64,000 bases of DNA, from assembly GCF_958979055.1 (NCBI RefSeq), contig NC_084888.1, positions 37,777,804-37,841,803 on the forward strand. The letters are read 5' to 3'. The translations under genes were made by a program, and so were the position numbers. A model generated the notes under the pieces. That model was given only the letters and a program-made list of their open reading frames with translations. It was not told the DNA's origin and made no database searches. This document shows, one piece after another, positions 25,479-35,626 of this stretch. Position 1 is the first letter of the stretch. Each line of letters begins with the position of its first letter. This stretch comes from Alnus glutinosa (taxonomy: Eukaryota > Streptophyta > Magnoliopsida > Fagales > Betulaceae).

Positions 25479-25739
25479 TCAAAAGAAATGCTTGTGGTGG
25501 TGGTGGCGATGTCTGTGGTCATCGCATCCAAAACACTGGATGACGGGGTAACACGTGACAAACATGCATCTCCCCATCCGTCTGAATATGGAGGAGGCTA
25601 CAATACAGGGGCAGCAACCACAAGCGACACGTGGATCACGACGTGGGGGGGCCTTCCTTCCGAATCCGTTCTCATGTTGGTGATGATGATTATGATTACG
25701 GGCCGGTTGACGACGACGCTGACCACGATGCTTGCCCAT
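25479..25739 (-). CDS. Small His/Cys-rich protein, function unknown
   Basis: An 86-residue protein with a basic, His-rich N-terminus (MGKHRGQRRR, then NHNHHHQHE), a central cysteine cluster (ACGCCPC), a hydrophobic part (MFVTCYPVIQCFGCDD) and a His-rich tail ending HHHHKHFF. I recall similar short plant proteins with the CCPC, MGRCMFVTCYPV and HKHF pattern, but no function. The His and Cys content suggests metal binding, which is inference only. A 5'-UTR intron is possible: donor AAG/GTGAGA near 25893 and acceptor TAGGCAG near 25750, just before the ATG. Confidence 0.6.
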   Translation of the reverse strand: MGKHRGQRRRQPARNHNHHHQHENGFGRKAPPRRDPRVACGCCPCIVASSIFRRMGRCMFVTCYPVIQCFGCDDHRHRHHHHKHFF

Positions 25740-26104
25740 GCTCCACCCTGCCTACACCTAAAACAGCAAGGACCCAGAATTCATATACGAAAACAAGGAT
25801 GACCCAAATGCTTCATGAAGAAAAAACAAATTCATGACTAGAAGTCTAGAACGATCCGAATCTTTCTACCAAGTTTTTGAGAAGTCTCACCTTGTATCGT
25901 TGGTGATAGCCTGATAGGAGCTTTTGCCTCCGTTGGGGTGGCTGGAGAATTGTAACCAAAATGACTACTTTTGGGTAGGAAAAAACGATTTTGTTGAATG
26001 CTGTTCACGGCCCACGGGCATTAGAGAGAGAATATTCGTTGGAAGGCTTTTGTTTTCGTTCATCCAAACATATATATCATTATAAAAGAGAGAAGGTTTT
26101 TTTT

Positions 26105-27405
26105 TTTTTATTTTTTTTTTTAAATATATATATAATTAATTTAATTTAATTTTTTTAATTTTTTATGAATTAGAACTTTTATAACCAAACTCACCACAGT
26201 ACAATTACGGTCCAGTGAAACTGGATAAAGCTCCCAAACAAAAGGGAACAACACATCAACAACAACAAACACATTCCCGAAGAAGGAAACAACAACTCAG
26301 CAAAACGCTACAACAGAAACACAATTCCTATAACAAAGGAAAAAAACAACTCAAACAACCAAGAAAAAGTTCAAGACAACTACATCGTCCAAAACTTTGA
26401 AAGCTTAACAGCGATGGGAGAACATTTGAACTTCTTTCTGTACATAACCCGAGCTCTAACTTCCTATTTAATTTGAGCTACAAGAGCCTCTTCTGTTCGA
26501 GGGGTATTTCCATGGCACAAATTATTTCTCAGCCGCCAAATATGGTACACTGTAACAGCCAAGCAAAGCTTACAGAGAATGACCTACAAACTCTTTCCTT
26601 TCATCATACAAATTCATTCTACAATATTATCCCAATCAATATTTGGATTTGGCATCAAACACGCAGCCATCATATTTCTTCAAACTCTACGACAAAAACT
26701 GCAATGGAAAAAAAAAGGTGAGCAATGGACTCCTGTCTGCTCTAACAGAACCGGCACAAAGTGTTCCTTTCAAATCCCCAACAGCACATCCGGTCTTTAG
26801 TTACAAGAGCATTCATAAAAACCAACCATAGCAAAAACGCATGACGATGAATGGCCAACAGAAACCAAACAACATAACACCAAGGAACTTCTTGAGTCTT
26901 GGACCTAAGACAGTCCCAAGTCTCTGAGCATGAATAAACACCATTCTTAGATTTCCAAATAGGAACATCCAATCCACCAATGATAATATTCGGGAGTTAA
27001 CACTGAATTTCTACTAATTCATCCGACCTAGCAGGAGGCCAAGCCCAGTTATCATTTTTGATAACAGTAGACACTTTAGCTTCAAGCCAAATTCCTGAGT
27101 CATAAACAACTTGGTACCCATATGTGTCAAGTAACCGACCTACCAGGTGCCAATTATCAAATCAAAGAGAGATAGAATGACCTTCCCCAATTTTGAACCT
27201 TAAAAACTCCTTTGCCACTTCCCAGAGCTTGAGTAACTTCTTCTAACTCCATGAACAATTATTGGGAATGAAGATATGCCACGAACTCTTTCCCTTAAGC
27301 CAATTGGTTTCCACCCACGCTACCCAAATTGAACAAGGGAGAAGGCTTTTCCAAACGAGGAAGCAAAGTGGAGAGGAAGGCAGGCCATGGCGATGGGTGA
27401 TATAA
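26105..27405 (-). mobile_element. LINE remnant, 3' part of ORF2
   Basis: On the minus strand a decayed L1-type ORF2 tail is readable. It includes the zinc-binding reverse-transcriptase end domain (WCYVVWFLLAIHRHAFLLW, then CCWGFERNT) at about 26972-26742 and upstream pieces (SIS, DNWHL, DTYGYQVVYDSG). The frame is broken by stops and no polymerase core remains, so it is 5'-truncated and dead. The A-rich 3' UTR lies at about 26105-26400. A homologous region is at 46840-47640. Confidence 0.7.
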
Positions 27406-27559
27406 ACTGGGACGCGTAGACACCGTGTTCTGTTTTTCTTGCATGTTGTTTGGTTCTTCCTACTATAAATTAAAGCATTATTGCAATTAATTATTACTAG
27501 ATTATTGCACTAGCATACCATGAGAATGCCCTTAAGACCGTGTGAATATGAGATTGAGA

Positions 27560-27732
27560 AGAAATATGTTACATGCACATCACTTGTACATTTTTTGTAC
27601 ATCACTTTTTTAAATCAACCATTGAATCTGTAGGACTCACATGTGAATCTTTATGGGTCCTATGAATCTAATGGTTGATTTAAAAAAATAATGTACAAAA
27701 GATGTACAAGTGATGTGCAAAAGTCATTTTTC
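27560..27732. mobile_element. hAT-like MITE
   Basis: A 173-bp fold-back element: the left arm (TGCACATCACTTGTACA and onward) is the near-exact reverse complement of the right arm over about 65 bases. Flanking 8-mers GATTGAGA and GATTGAAA fit an aged 8-bp hAT-type target duplication. It has no coding capacity. Confidence 0.65.
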
Positions 27733-27739
27733 GATTGAA

Positions 27740-28146
27740 AATGGGGTGGCTATTCATCTTCCCACGTCATCACGAAATATTGGTATAAAATTATATGAAT
27801 TAATCTTAACCTGACATATTTAATTAAATGAGTTAGATTCATCGACCTTGACTTGTTAATTTTGCTGGTCATGTTAATAGTTTTCAATCATTAGCATCAC
27901 GTGTCGAACTTCGATCAATTCAAGAAAACATGTGTATAAAACTATATAATTCAACTTTAAACCGCTAGCTTTGTGTTGAATTTGTGTCAAAGATTGGGCT
28001 TTGTAAAACATTATAAAACCGACGTCGTAGAATAGAAGGGCGCAATTGGCGTTGCTAGCGGAGCCACGTGAAGTAAAGAATGGTGAATGGATAAGCGGCT
28101 CTTGCGTCTCTCTAAACCTCTGCCTCCGCGTTAGGGTGTTTGACAA
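27740..28146. other. Upstream region of the SFD1-like gene
   Basis: The left part holds a copy of the dispersed repeat also seen at 21425 and 62480 (about 27785-27975). The last 150 bases are less AT-rich and should contain the leader and core promoter of the dehydrogenase gene. No clear TATA box was found. Confidence 0.4.
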
Positions 28147-31030
28147 ATGGCGGGGGTTTTGGAGCTCCGGTCCGTTCGGAACCCACTCTTCGCTTCCAAC
28201 AATCCCACGACAAGCCAAAGGTTCCCCTTCCCCTCAAACAAGCCAGTGTCTCTTTCCCTTGCCACTCACGCCGTTTCCACCTCTCAACCGCTCTTCCAAG
28301 ACCCGGAACCCACTCCTGACCGGGTCAGAGATCGCCGCCGAGCGGTCCGATTGGCGTGGGAGAAGCTGCTTCGCTGGTCCCGCTCTTGGCGCTCCAAGGC
28401 CAAGACCGATGTTCTTGAGCGTACTAACAAGGTCCCTTTTTTTTTTTTTTTTTGCTTCTTCAATTTCCACGGTTCTTTCTAAGTGAAGCTTTATGCAATG
28501 TTTGGTTGACGTTAAGTTATAGAGGGTGAACTTTTGCAACAATTTATTGTATGTTGACTGATTTTGGGTCTTGTAGGTGGTGGTGCTTGGAGGTGGGTCT
28601 TTTGGCACAGCAATGGCTGCCCATCTTGCGGATAGAAAGGCTGAATTGGAAGTTAACATGCTCATACGTGATCCTCAAGTTTGCCAGTCTATTAATGAGA
28701 GCCACTGTAATGGGTAATTCTTCACTTTTCTGCATCATGCGTCAACATTTGGCGTTGCCATCTTGAAGAATCGGCACTTCCAGGTAGGTGTAGGAATGCG
28801 TGTAAATGTAATTCATGCTTCTTCTTCTTCTTTTTCAGAAAGTACTTCCCTGAACACAAACTACCTGAAAATGTGATTGCAACAACTGATGCCAAAGCTG
28901 CTTTGCTTGGTGCGGACTATTGCCTTCATGCTGTGCCTGTGCAGGTCCTTCATTTCTCTGTTTCTCTTGGTGTTTTGACAGTCTCTTTTATGTTAAATCT
29001 TGGCACTTTACACTTTCAAACCTGATGCTCTCTCATTACAGATTCTATACTAGTTTATTCACACTCTGCGGAGTATAGTGTAGGCTGTTTTTCTTGGTCT
29101 AACATAATTTATAAAACAGAGGCAACTGCCTGATTCTTATCTCATCTCTTGCAGTTCAGCTCATCTTTTCTTCGGGGGATTGCAGATCATGTCGATCCTA
29201 GCTTGCCATTCATATCCCTTAGCAAAGGGTTAGAGCTGAATACATTGAGAATGATGTCTCAGATTATACCCCAGGCATTGAGGAATCCTCGCCAACCTTT
29301 TGTTGCACTATCGGGGCCTTCATTTGCACTAGAATTGATGAATAAATTGCCAACAGGTAACACAAATGATTTTAGACATATTGGATGAACTATACCATTG
29401 TAGAATCTACTTTCTTTCTTTTTTTCTTTTTTTTTTAATATATACAGCTTTGTAGAGTCTATATCTTTAAGTTGTTCATGGTTTATGGGAAGCTAACATA
29501 TGTATCTTGCTGTTCATTTTACTTTTTGTAGCAATGGTGGTGGCATCAAAAGACAAGAGATTGGCAAATGCTACTCAGCAGCTACTAGCTTCTAGTCATT
29601 TAAGAATCAGCACTTCAAGGTAGATGATCTTCATTAAATCCACCGAGTTAAGTAATATACGATTTCAGTAAATAGAGATTCTCTCCCCCCCCCCCCAAAA
29701 AAAGGGCTCATCACCAGCAACAATTCCCATTTCCAACTCAGTTTTGCCACCTAGGTCTTCATTTATTTATTGGGTGTCCATCTTTTTTTACCATTAATCA
29801 TTGCATTTACTCATTTTGCCCCTTTTAATTAGCAGTTGAATGTATCTCCTACCTGCTTGATTATCTTTCTGTCCCTCTCAGGTCATACCTAGTCTTCTAT
29901 GTTAGTTTTACATATGTGCCAGGGCTTTGCATTATACAATGTGAACAACCATATACATACATTTAATACACTTGTTCACCTCGTAACCTCTGATAACTCC
30001 AGTGATGTTACAGGGGTGGAAATTGCAGGTGCACTAAAAAATGTACTCGCAATAGCGGCGGGGATTGTTGAAGGGATGGATCTTGGTAATAACTCTATGG
30101 CAGCTCTTGTTGCACAAGGTTGTTCTGAGATACGATGGCTAGCAACAAAGGTATCTTATCTTCTGTTATTTCCATATAGCAAAAGTCATTGACAAACTCT
30201 TTAGATTTTTGTATAGAATGCCTATGGCATAAAAGTCCACTCGTCAAAAGCACTTAGTTATGGTGATGTAATGCTTGATAGCCTTGATGATCTGAACCAA
30301 CTTCCCCATCCTTGGTTTTGTTTAGTTGTCTCACAATTATGCAGAAATACTAAATAGATAAAGTGATTTAATTGTTTTTGAATGAATTTGTTGGTCGGTC
30401 TGTTAATTGGTTGTTGCCTTAGTTCCCAGAAAGTTGTTGGTCATTTGTTTGCTGCATTGCTCTTACCTTACGACTTTTTCCTCCAAATTGGAAGATGGGT
30501 GCAAAGCCGACAACAATTACTGGTCTATCAGGAACTGGAGACATTATGCTCACATGTTTCGTAAATCTTTCTAGAAACAGAACAGTTGGAGTCCGTCTTG
30601 GCTCAGGGGAGAAGCTGGATGATATACTAAGTTCTATGAGTCAGGTGCTTGAATCTTCTTACTGTGCCTCTTGCTAGTTATAATTTCTGTGTTTGATGTG
30701 GTTACTTGTTGTCCATATTTAGTAGGTGGCGGAAGGTGTATCAACAGCTGGAGCTGTGATTGCATTGGCCCAGAAATACAACGTTAAGATGCCAGTTTTG
30801 ACAGCAGTTGCTCGAATTATGGACAATGAACTGACCCCAAAGAAAGCTGTTCTTGAGTTGATGAGCCTCCCTCAGGTCTTTCTCACTCGCTAATTAGTTC
30901 AATAACTAACGATAAGTTTCATGAATCTGTTTAGGTTGTCTTTTTTGTTTTTTTTTGTTTTTATTTGAACATTCTGCCATCAGGAGATATGTTACAATAT
31001 AATTTTTAACTATAGGTTGAAGAAGTGTGA
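28147..31030 (+). CDS. SFD1: Glycerol-3-phosphate dehydrogenase (NAD+), chloroplastic
   Basis: Reduces dihydroxyacetone phosphate to glycerol 3-phosphate for plastid (prokaryotic-pathway) glycerolipid synthesis; the Arabidopsis enzyme is SFD1/GLY1 (At2g40690, about 420 residues). Nine exons: 28147-28431, 28577-28713, 28839-28944, 29155-29356, 29532-29619, 30003-30150, 30495-30644, 30726-30875, 31016-31030. Phases agree and give 426 residues. Exon 1 encodes a Ser/Arg-rich transit peptide. The NAD-binding loop [10 protein letters not shown] follows at residue 100, then SKGLE, the catalytic Lys segment [11 protein letters not shown], and [13 protein letters not shown]. The last exon codes only VEEV. 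In Arabidopsis, loss of SFD1 impairs systemic acquired resistance. Confidence 0.95.
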
Positions 31031-31549
31031 AACCTAAGGGCTTTGTCAAGAGGCTGAACAAATTTTGTTGCATGAAGCTGTGTGGTAAGATACCCAATAT
31101 TAACTCAAAAGTGCTGTGGTAAACCAAACCATTAGAGAGCAAATTTTCACAGATTGCGGTATACAGTTGGATTTTTTTTTTTTTCTACATTGCTTTTACT
31201 TCCTATTTTTGGGTCAGGGAGCAGTTTTGCAATCTTGAATTATACTGAAACATCCAAAATGAGATATAACAAATGATAGTTTTGCTGCCATTTAATCTAT
31301 TGCCATGAATGCATGCCAAGGATTTATTTAATATACATAGTGTTATTTGGGGAGTACGTTGGTTCCGTGCAACTATACTAGATCGATGACTACAAATGAA
31401 CCATGATCAAGGGAGGAGGGAGGCACATCCCCACTATTATGGTTGGCCATTCGAGTTTGTGTGTCTGAGTTCGAATCGAACCGAGACATGTGAATAAGAT
31501 TATATAGGTTAACCTTAATTGCTAGCTCTCCCATCATCATAGACTATAT

Positions 31550-32300
31550 ATATATATATATGAATGAGAGATTTTATTAAAAATAAATAAATAAATAAAA
31601 AACCACACTTACAATACACTCAAGCAAACACCGGATCAACAGCTGACATAGCAGCTTACGCAAAACAAAACTCTTAACAAACAGAACCAACCAAGACACC
31701 AGAAATTCAACTACTCAGTTAACAACCAAGCAGCTTCCACATAGCTAACCAAACCTGTACAGTCAATACACCAGAAATACAAATCCTCAAATAACCACCA
31801 GACTATAAAACACCAAAAACATACGCTAAACATCATCTTATTCATCTATATCTATGTTTGCAGCAGCCTCTTGTCTGCAAGACAGTATGCTCACTGGCAA
31901 ATGGCAATCCCCAACTCGAGCACAACTCCAAATTCCCTCGAGTCTGTTTAAAACTACCTTTCACCATAACTCGGGTTTTAACATCCGAAGCAATACTATG
32001 CAGAATTTTCTCCTCAGCCTTGAGTTGCTTACCAGGCTTCAAATCATTTCTTTGCCTCCAAATATGATACACAGTCGCACTCCAACTGAGTTTACACAAA
32101 ACAACCTTCAACTAAACATTTCTTCATGACTTCTTTCTAGATTCTTTTGCAGAAACCGAAGTATACAAAACACCATCAAGATGCCAATTATCAAGCCACA
32201 TATGTACGTTCTTCCCAATACCAACTTTGTACTGACTAACTTCTCTAGCCATCTCTCGGATCTTCAACAACTTTCTCCAACTCCATGTACAAACTGATGG
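31550..32300 (-). mobile_element. 5'-truncated LINE with 15-bp target duplication
   Basis: A minus-strand LINE fragment. The coding end is recognisable (CTWSWRKLLKIREMA, MWLDNWHLDG, ATVYHIWRQRNDL) but interrupted. The 3' end carries an AATAAAA signal and a short A/T tail at about 31560-31600. The same 15 bases, CATCATAGACTATAT, lie directly outside both ends (31535-31549 and 32301-32315), which fixes both borders and shows target-primed reverse transcription. Confidence 0.88.
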
Positions 32301-32315
32301 CATCATAGACTATAT

Positions 32316-32539
32316 TGTTGGATATAGATCCACAATTTAGACCACATTAAGATGGATACAGTAGTGTGGATGTGAAAACACTCAAAAGTATAATAATCAT
32401 AAGCAGTAAACTCAGACATTGTTCAACAATGGTTTAAAACGAAAAAAGGCAACAACACATGAAAGGCCATGAAATGGAATTGTCTCACACAGACTGAAAT
32501 TAGGGAGCGAATCTGTACGCTTACAAGTAGGTACTCTTC
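32316..32539. other. 3' flank of the F-box gene
   Basis: Short AT-rich sequence between the LINE fragment and the stop codon of the F-box gene, probably including its 3' UTR. No separate feature was found. Confidence 0.4.
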
Positions 32540-33787
32540 TTACGGGTACTTGCTGCCACCACTAGAACAAGAGAAATAATTAAGCAGCAGTTGCCAGACG
32601 CTGCGAGAAGTCATTTGAGCCGACCCCCTATGGTGTTGCCTTGCAGCGGCGGGTTCATCTCCACTGCGGGGTGAAACCAGAGTCTCAGCACAAGCCGTTT
32701 CTTGGAACCAATTCTCAACACCATGAACTGCAAGTTTCCTGACCTTATTCTCTCTCGGGTGATAAGTAACAAACCCCTCCCCTTTAACACTGATGAGTAC
32801 CGAACCACTCTTTGTGAAACACAAGGGCACATAATCAAAATATCTGACAGAAGCTTCTGGTCCGGGAATCCTTGGAATGGTAATCAGTTTGGTCCATGTC
32901 TCATCGTCCTTGGTGGCCCAAACATCAACATGGTTCAATCGCTGGGTGTGAATCACGCAAAGTGATCCTTCCAAAGGCCCCAACCACGATATATTAGTCC
33001 TACCCGATTCATCAGGAGGTGGCGGCGGCACCACCTTAAACTTCTCCACGGCCAGATCAAAACGCAGAATTTCACATCGAAAAACATCGTCGTGATGCGC
33101 CACAAGCCAATAGAGGCCACCATTGACATTAGTGGCTTGAAAGAAATGCTCGATGAAGTAAGGTGGGGTGTCTTTTTCTGGAATTGTCCTCCAAGAATTG
33201 GATCTGAGCGTTAACACTTGCACCCGAGGTTTGTAACCAGGGCATTTCATTCGACAATAACTGGAAGGGGCCCTAACAACCTTATAATCACCGATGGAGG
33301 AATCATAACCGATGCCAAACACTTCTCTAGTAGAACGGAAATTGTGTGGGAGGGGCAATCTCTTGGATTCCCCAATAGATGGGTTCCATATAACAATGGA
33401 ACCGTCACCACCGTCATTGATTACCAGACATAACAAGCCATCGCAATGACCCTTGACATAGTAAGGCAGATTCTGAACCAGACCGAAGTCCAGCTCGACT
33501 GCCTCCTCAAAACCAGTGATTTTATTGTTGTTATTAGGTGGCGGTGGCGGAGGCGGAGCGGAAGGTTCTTCCGGACCTATGGACAAAAGGGTGTCGCAAT
33601 AACGGGAGAGAATGATGCGAGCCCTCCTAGATCGGAGGCAGCTATTGGAGAAGTCGAGATGCTGTTGAATGAAACGTGGGCTGGTAATAAGATGGAGCCA
33701 GGATTTGCATACGCACCTGAAACGTAGGAGGGACTTGACTGGTAGCCTTTTGAGGATGAGCGTATGGATATCTTCCGGAAGATCCAT
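32540..33787 (-). CDS. F-box protein with FBA domain (CPR1/At3g06240-like)
   Basis: Substrate-recognition subunit of an SCF ubiquitin ligase. The single exon encodes 415 residues. The F-box is at the very N-terminus (MDLPEDIHTLILKRLPVKSL, then RFRCVCKSW), followed by an F-box-associated (FBA) beta-propeller-like region with GHCDGLLCL, IWNPSIGES, FGIGYDSSIGDYKVV and VYTLRSNSW-like VLTLRSNSWRTI motifs. Poly-Pro runs (residues about 77-84 and 252-256) and an Asn run lie in loops. The Ser/Arg-rich C-terminus is not conserved in my memory of the family. Such genes form large, fast-changing families, so the target cannot be guessed. There is no intron, frameshift or early stop. Confidence 0.9.
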   Translation of the reverse strand: MDLPEDIHTLILKRLPVKSLLRFRCVCKSWLHLITSPRFIQQHLDFSNSCLRSRRARIILSRYCDTLLSIGPEEPSAPPPPPPPNNNNKITGFEEAVELDFGLVQNLPYYVKGHCDGLLCLVINDGGDGSIVIWNPSIGESKRLPLPHNFRSTREVFGIGYDSSIGDYKVVRAPSSYCRMKCPGYKPRVQVLTLRSNSWRTIPEKDTPPYFIEHFFQATNVNGGLYWLVAHHDDVFRCEILRFDLAVEKFKVVPPPPPDESGRTNISWLGPLEGSLCVIHTQRLNHVDVWATKDDETWTKLITIPRIPGPEASVRYFDYVPLCFTKSGSVLISVKGEGFVTYHPRENKVRKLAVHGVENWFQETACAETLVSPRSGDEPAAARQHHRGSAQMTSRSVWQLLLNYFSCSSGGSKYP

Positions 33788-35626
33788 TGTTCATCTTATC
33801 ATCACTTCTGCCCGGAGGCGCTGGTTGAGGTTAGGAAATAGCAAGGAAGGAAGGAAGGAAGAAGGGTAGGGTAAGCCGGTAAGGTCTATTTTGACTTTCT
33901 TCTGTTGTTAGCTTTTTATTCACCAACTTGCCTTTCGGCTTTTGGCGTGGGTGGCTGGGCTCTTGTGTGGCTTGCTCTACAAACTACAGGTGTAGCCCAC
34001 GGATATAATTGTGCCGCGTGTCCCGAGAGTTAAGGGCCTAAGGCCACGAACACGATTTCATTGCGATAAGTTATCCATCCATGGACGATTGAGGGTCACT
34101 TGAATTTAAAATGTGTGAATTGAAAAAATAATTTTTACAAATATAGTTAAGTATTTGATAAATTATAGTTTAATTTTTAAAATCGTAAGTTAACCTTTAA
34201 AATTTGGTGTTTTTAAAAAAGTACTCATTTACGTGCGATTTGAAAAAAACAATTTTCTGCGTTTTAAATCGTGATTTTTTAAAAGTAGAAGTTCTAAATG
34301 ATTCATTTTCTGTGATTTGGTTTAAAATCACATTTTTTATTTTTTTATTTTTATTTTTTAATAAAATTGCAATTCCAAACCGACCATGATTCTTTTCTTT
34401 TATTTTTCTTTTAATTTTTAATTTTTAATTTTTTTATAATGTATTAGTGGAGTAAGTGTAACGCCTTTCCACGCCTTCCTTCAGCTTCTTCTATTCTAGT
34501 GCTGATCTCGCGAATCTTCAAGGGGTAGCGTAAAGGGTAAAAAAAGCCTCAGCAACTCTCCTTTCTATGGTTTTGTCTTTTCATTTTTCACTCTTTTGAC
34601 TTGGAATCCGGAACTCTCTAGATCTATTTGTTATTCAAATCAAATGGCTAGAAATTCAAATAACAAAATAGCGAAAATCAGACTATTCCTTTGATTTCCT
34701 ACATATTTTTAACATAAAGATAGTTGTCACGAGACTGCAGGACTAGTTACCGTTAGGGAAATTGATCCTTGCACAACACATTTTACACACCAATCATACA
34801 ACACACTCACATGGAATGAGTGGGACCCACCGCATGAATCTCACCCATTATTGTGTAAAATGTATTGCGTAAACATCATTACTCTATGGTTAGAGTTGCA
34901 GTCTTGTTCAACAAAGGCATTATTATGACTTTGAAGAGTGGAAGTTGAGTCAGAATCACATGGCTGTTCAACATATATAATGTCGGATCTATGGCTTAAT
35001 CAGCTCCAAAACCAAGGCCATAGTTGAAGCACGTCACCCCACAAGAAAAACACTTTTTAAAACTACATAAACCACACTCTAATTGTTTCAGCTAATTCTT
35101 TGAATGGTAAATAAATGTATAATAAACACTTGGGGCTCTTCAAGAAGCAACTTTTAATAATTATAGAAGCTTCAATATTACTTAATAGTTAATCCGAAGA
35201 GGCCTCGTCTTTCTTTTCTTTTTTTCTTCCAATTAATTAGGGATAAGTTACAGACACGCAATATATGCTTCCAATTCCAAGAACAAATCACGTCTCCAAG
35301 ACAATATAAAGAAAAAGGCAAGGAACTCTTACTCTACCCAAAACACTGCTCCATCCTGGGGTGTAATGCATGAAGCCAACCACTTGCAAAGAGCCAGTAT
35401 TTGTGGAACGCAGGCTGTTGATTTCAATTTAAGCACTTTATTGGCTGTCCAACCAACGCGGCAACACCTCCCTCTTTCTCTTGAATCTCTTCTCTCTGTC
35501 CTCTGAGTCCTCTATACAAAACTAAAGGAGCTATAAAAATAATGATATGACAACTCCTGGATACACATGCTACTGTCACCTGTGGACCTGTGGTGTCCGA
35601 ATGGAATACAGGAGGAAGAAAAGCCA
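33788..35626. other. Intergenic region
   Basis: Promoter side of the F-box gene followed by AT-rich DNA. One small MITE lies at 34757-34885. A GGAAGGAA repeat is near 33845. No gene was recognised. The right end is downstream of the TMEM87-like gene. Confidence 0.4.
34757..34885. mobile_element. hAT-like MITE
   Basis: A 129-bp element whose ends are inverted repeats: GGAAATTGATCC at the left against AGAGTAATGATG read from the right, continuing through ACATTTTACACA. The flanking 8-mers ACCGTTAG and ATGGTTAG agree at 6 of 8, as expected for an old 8-bp target duplication. It lies between two genes and is non-coding. Confidence 0.55.
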
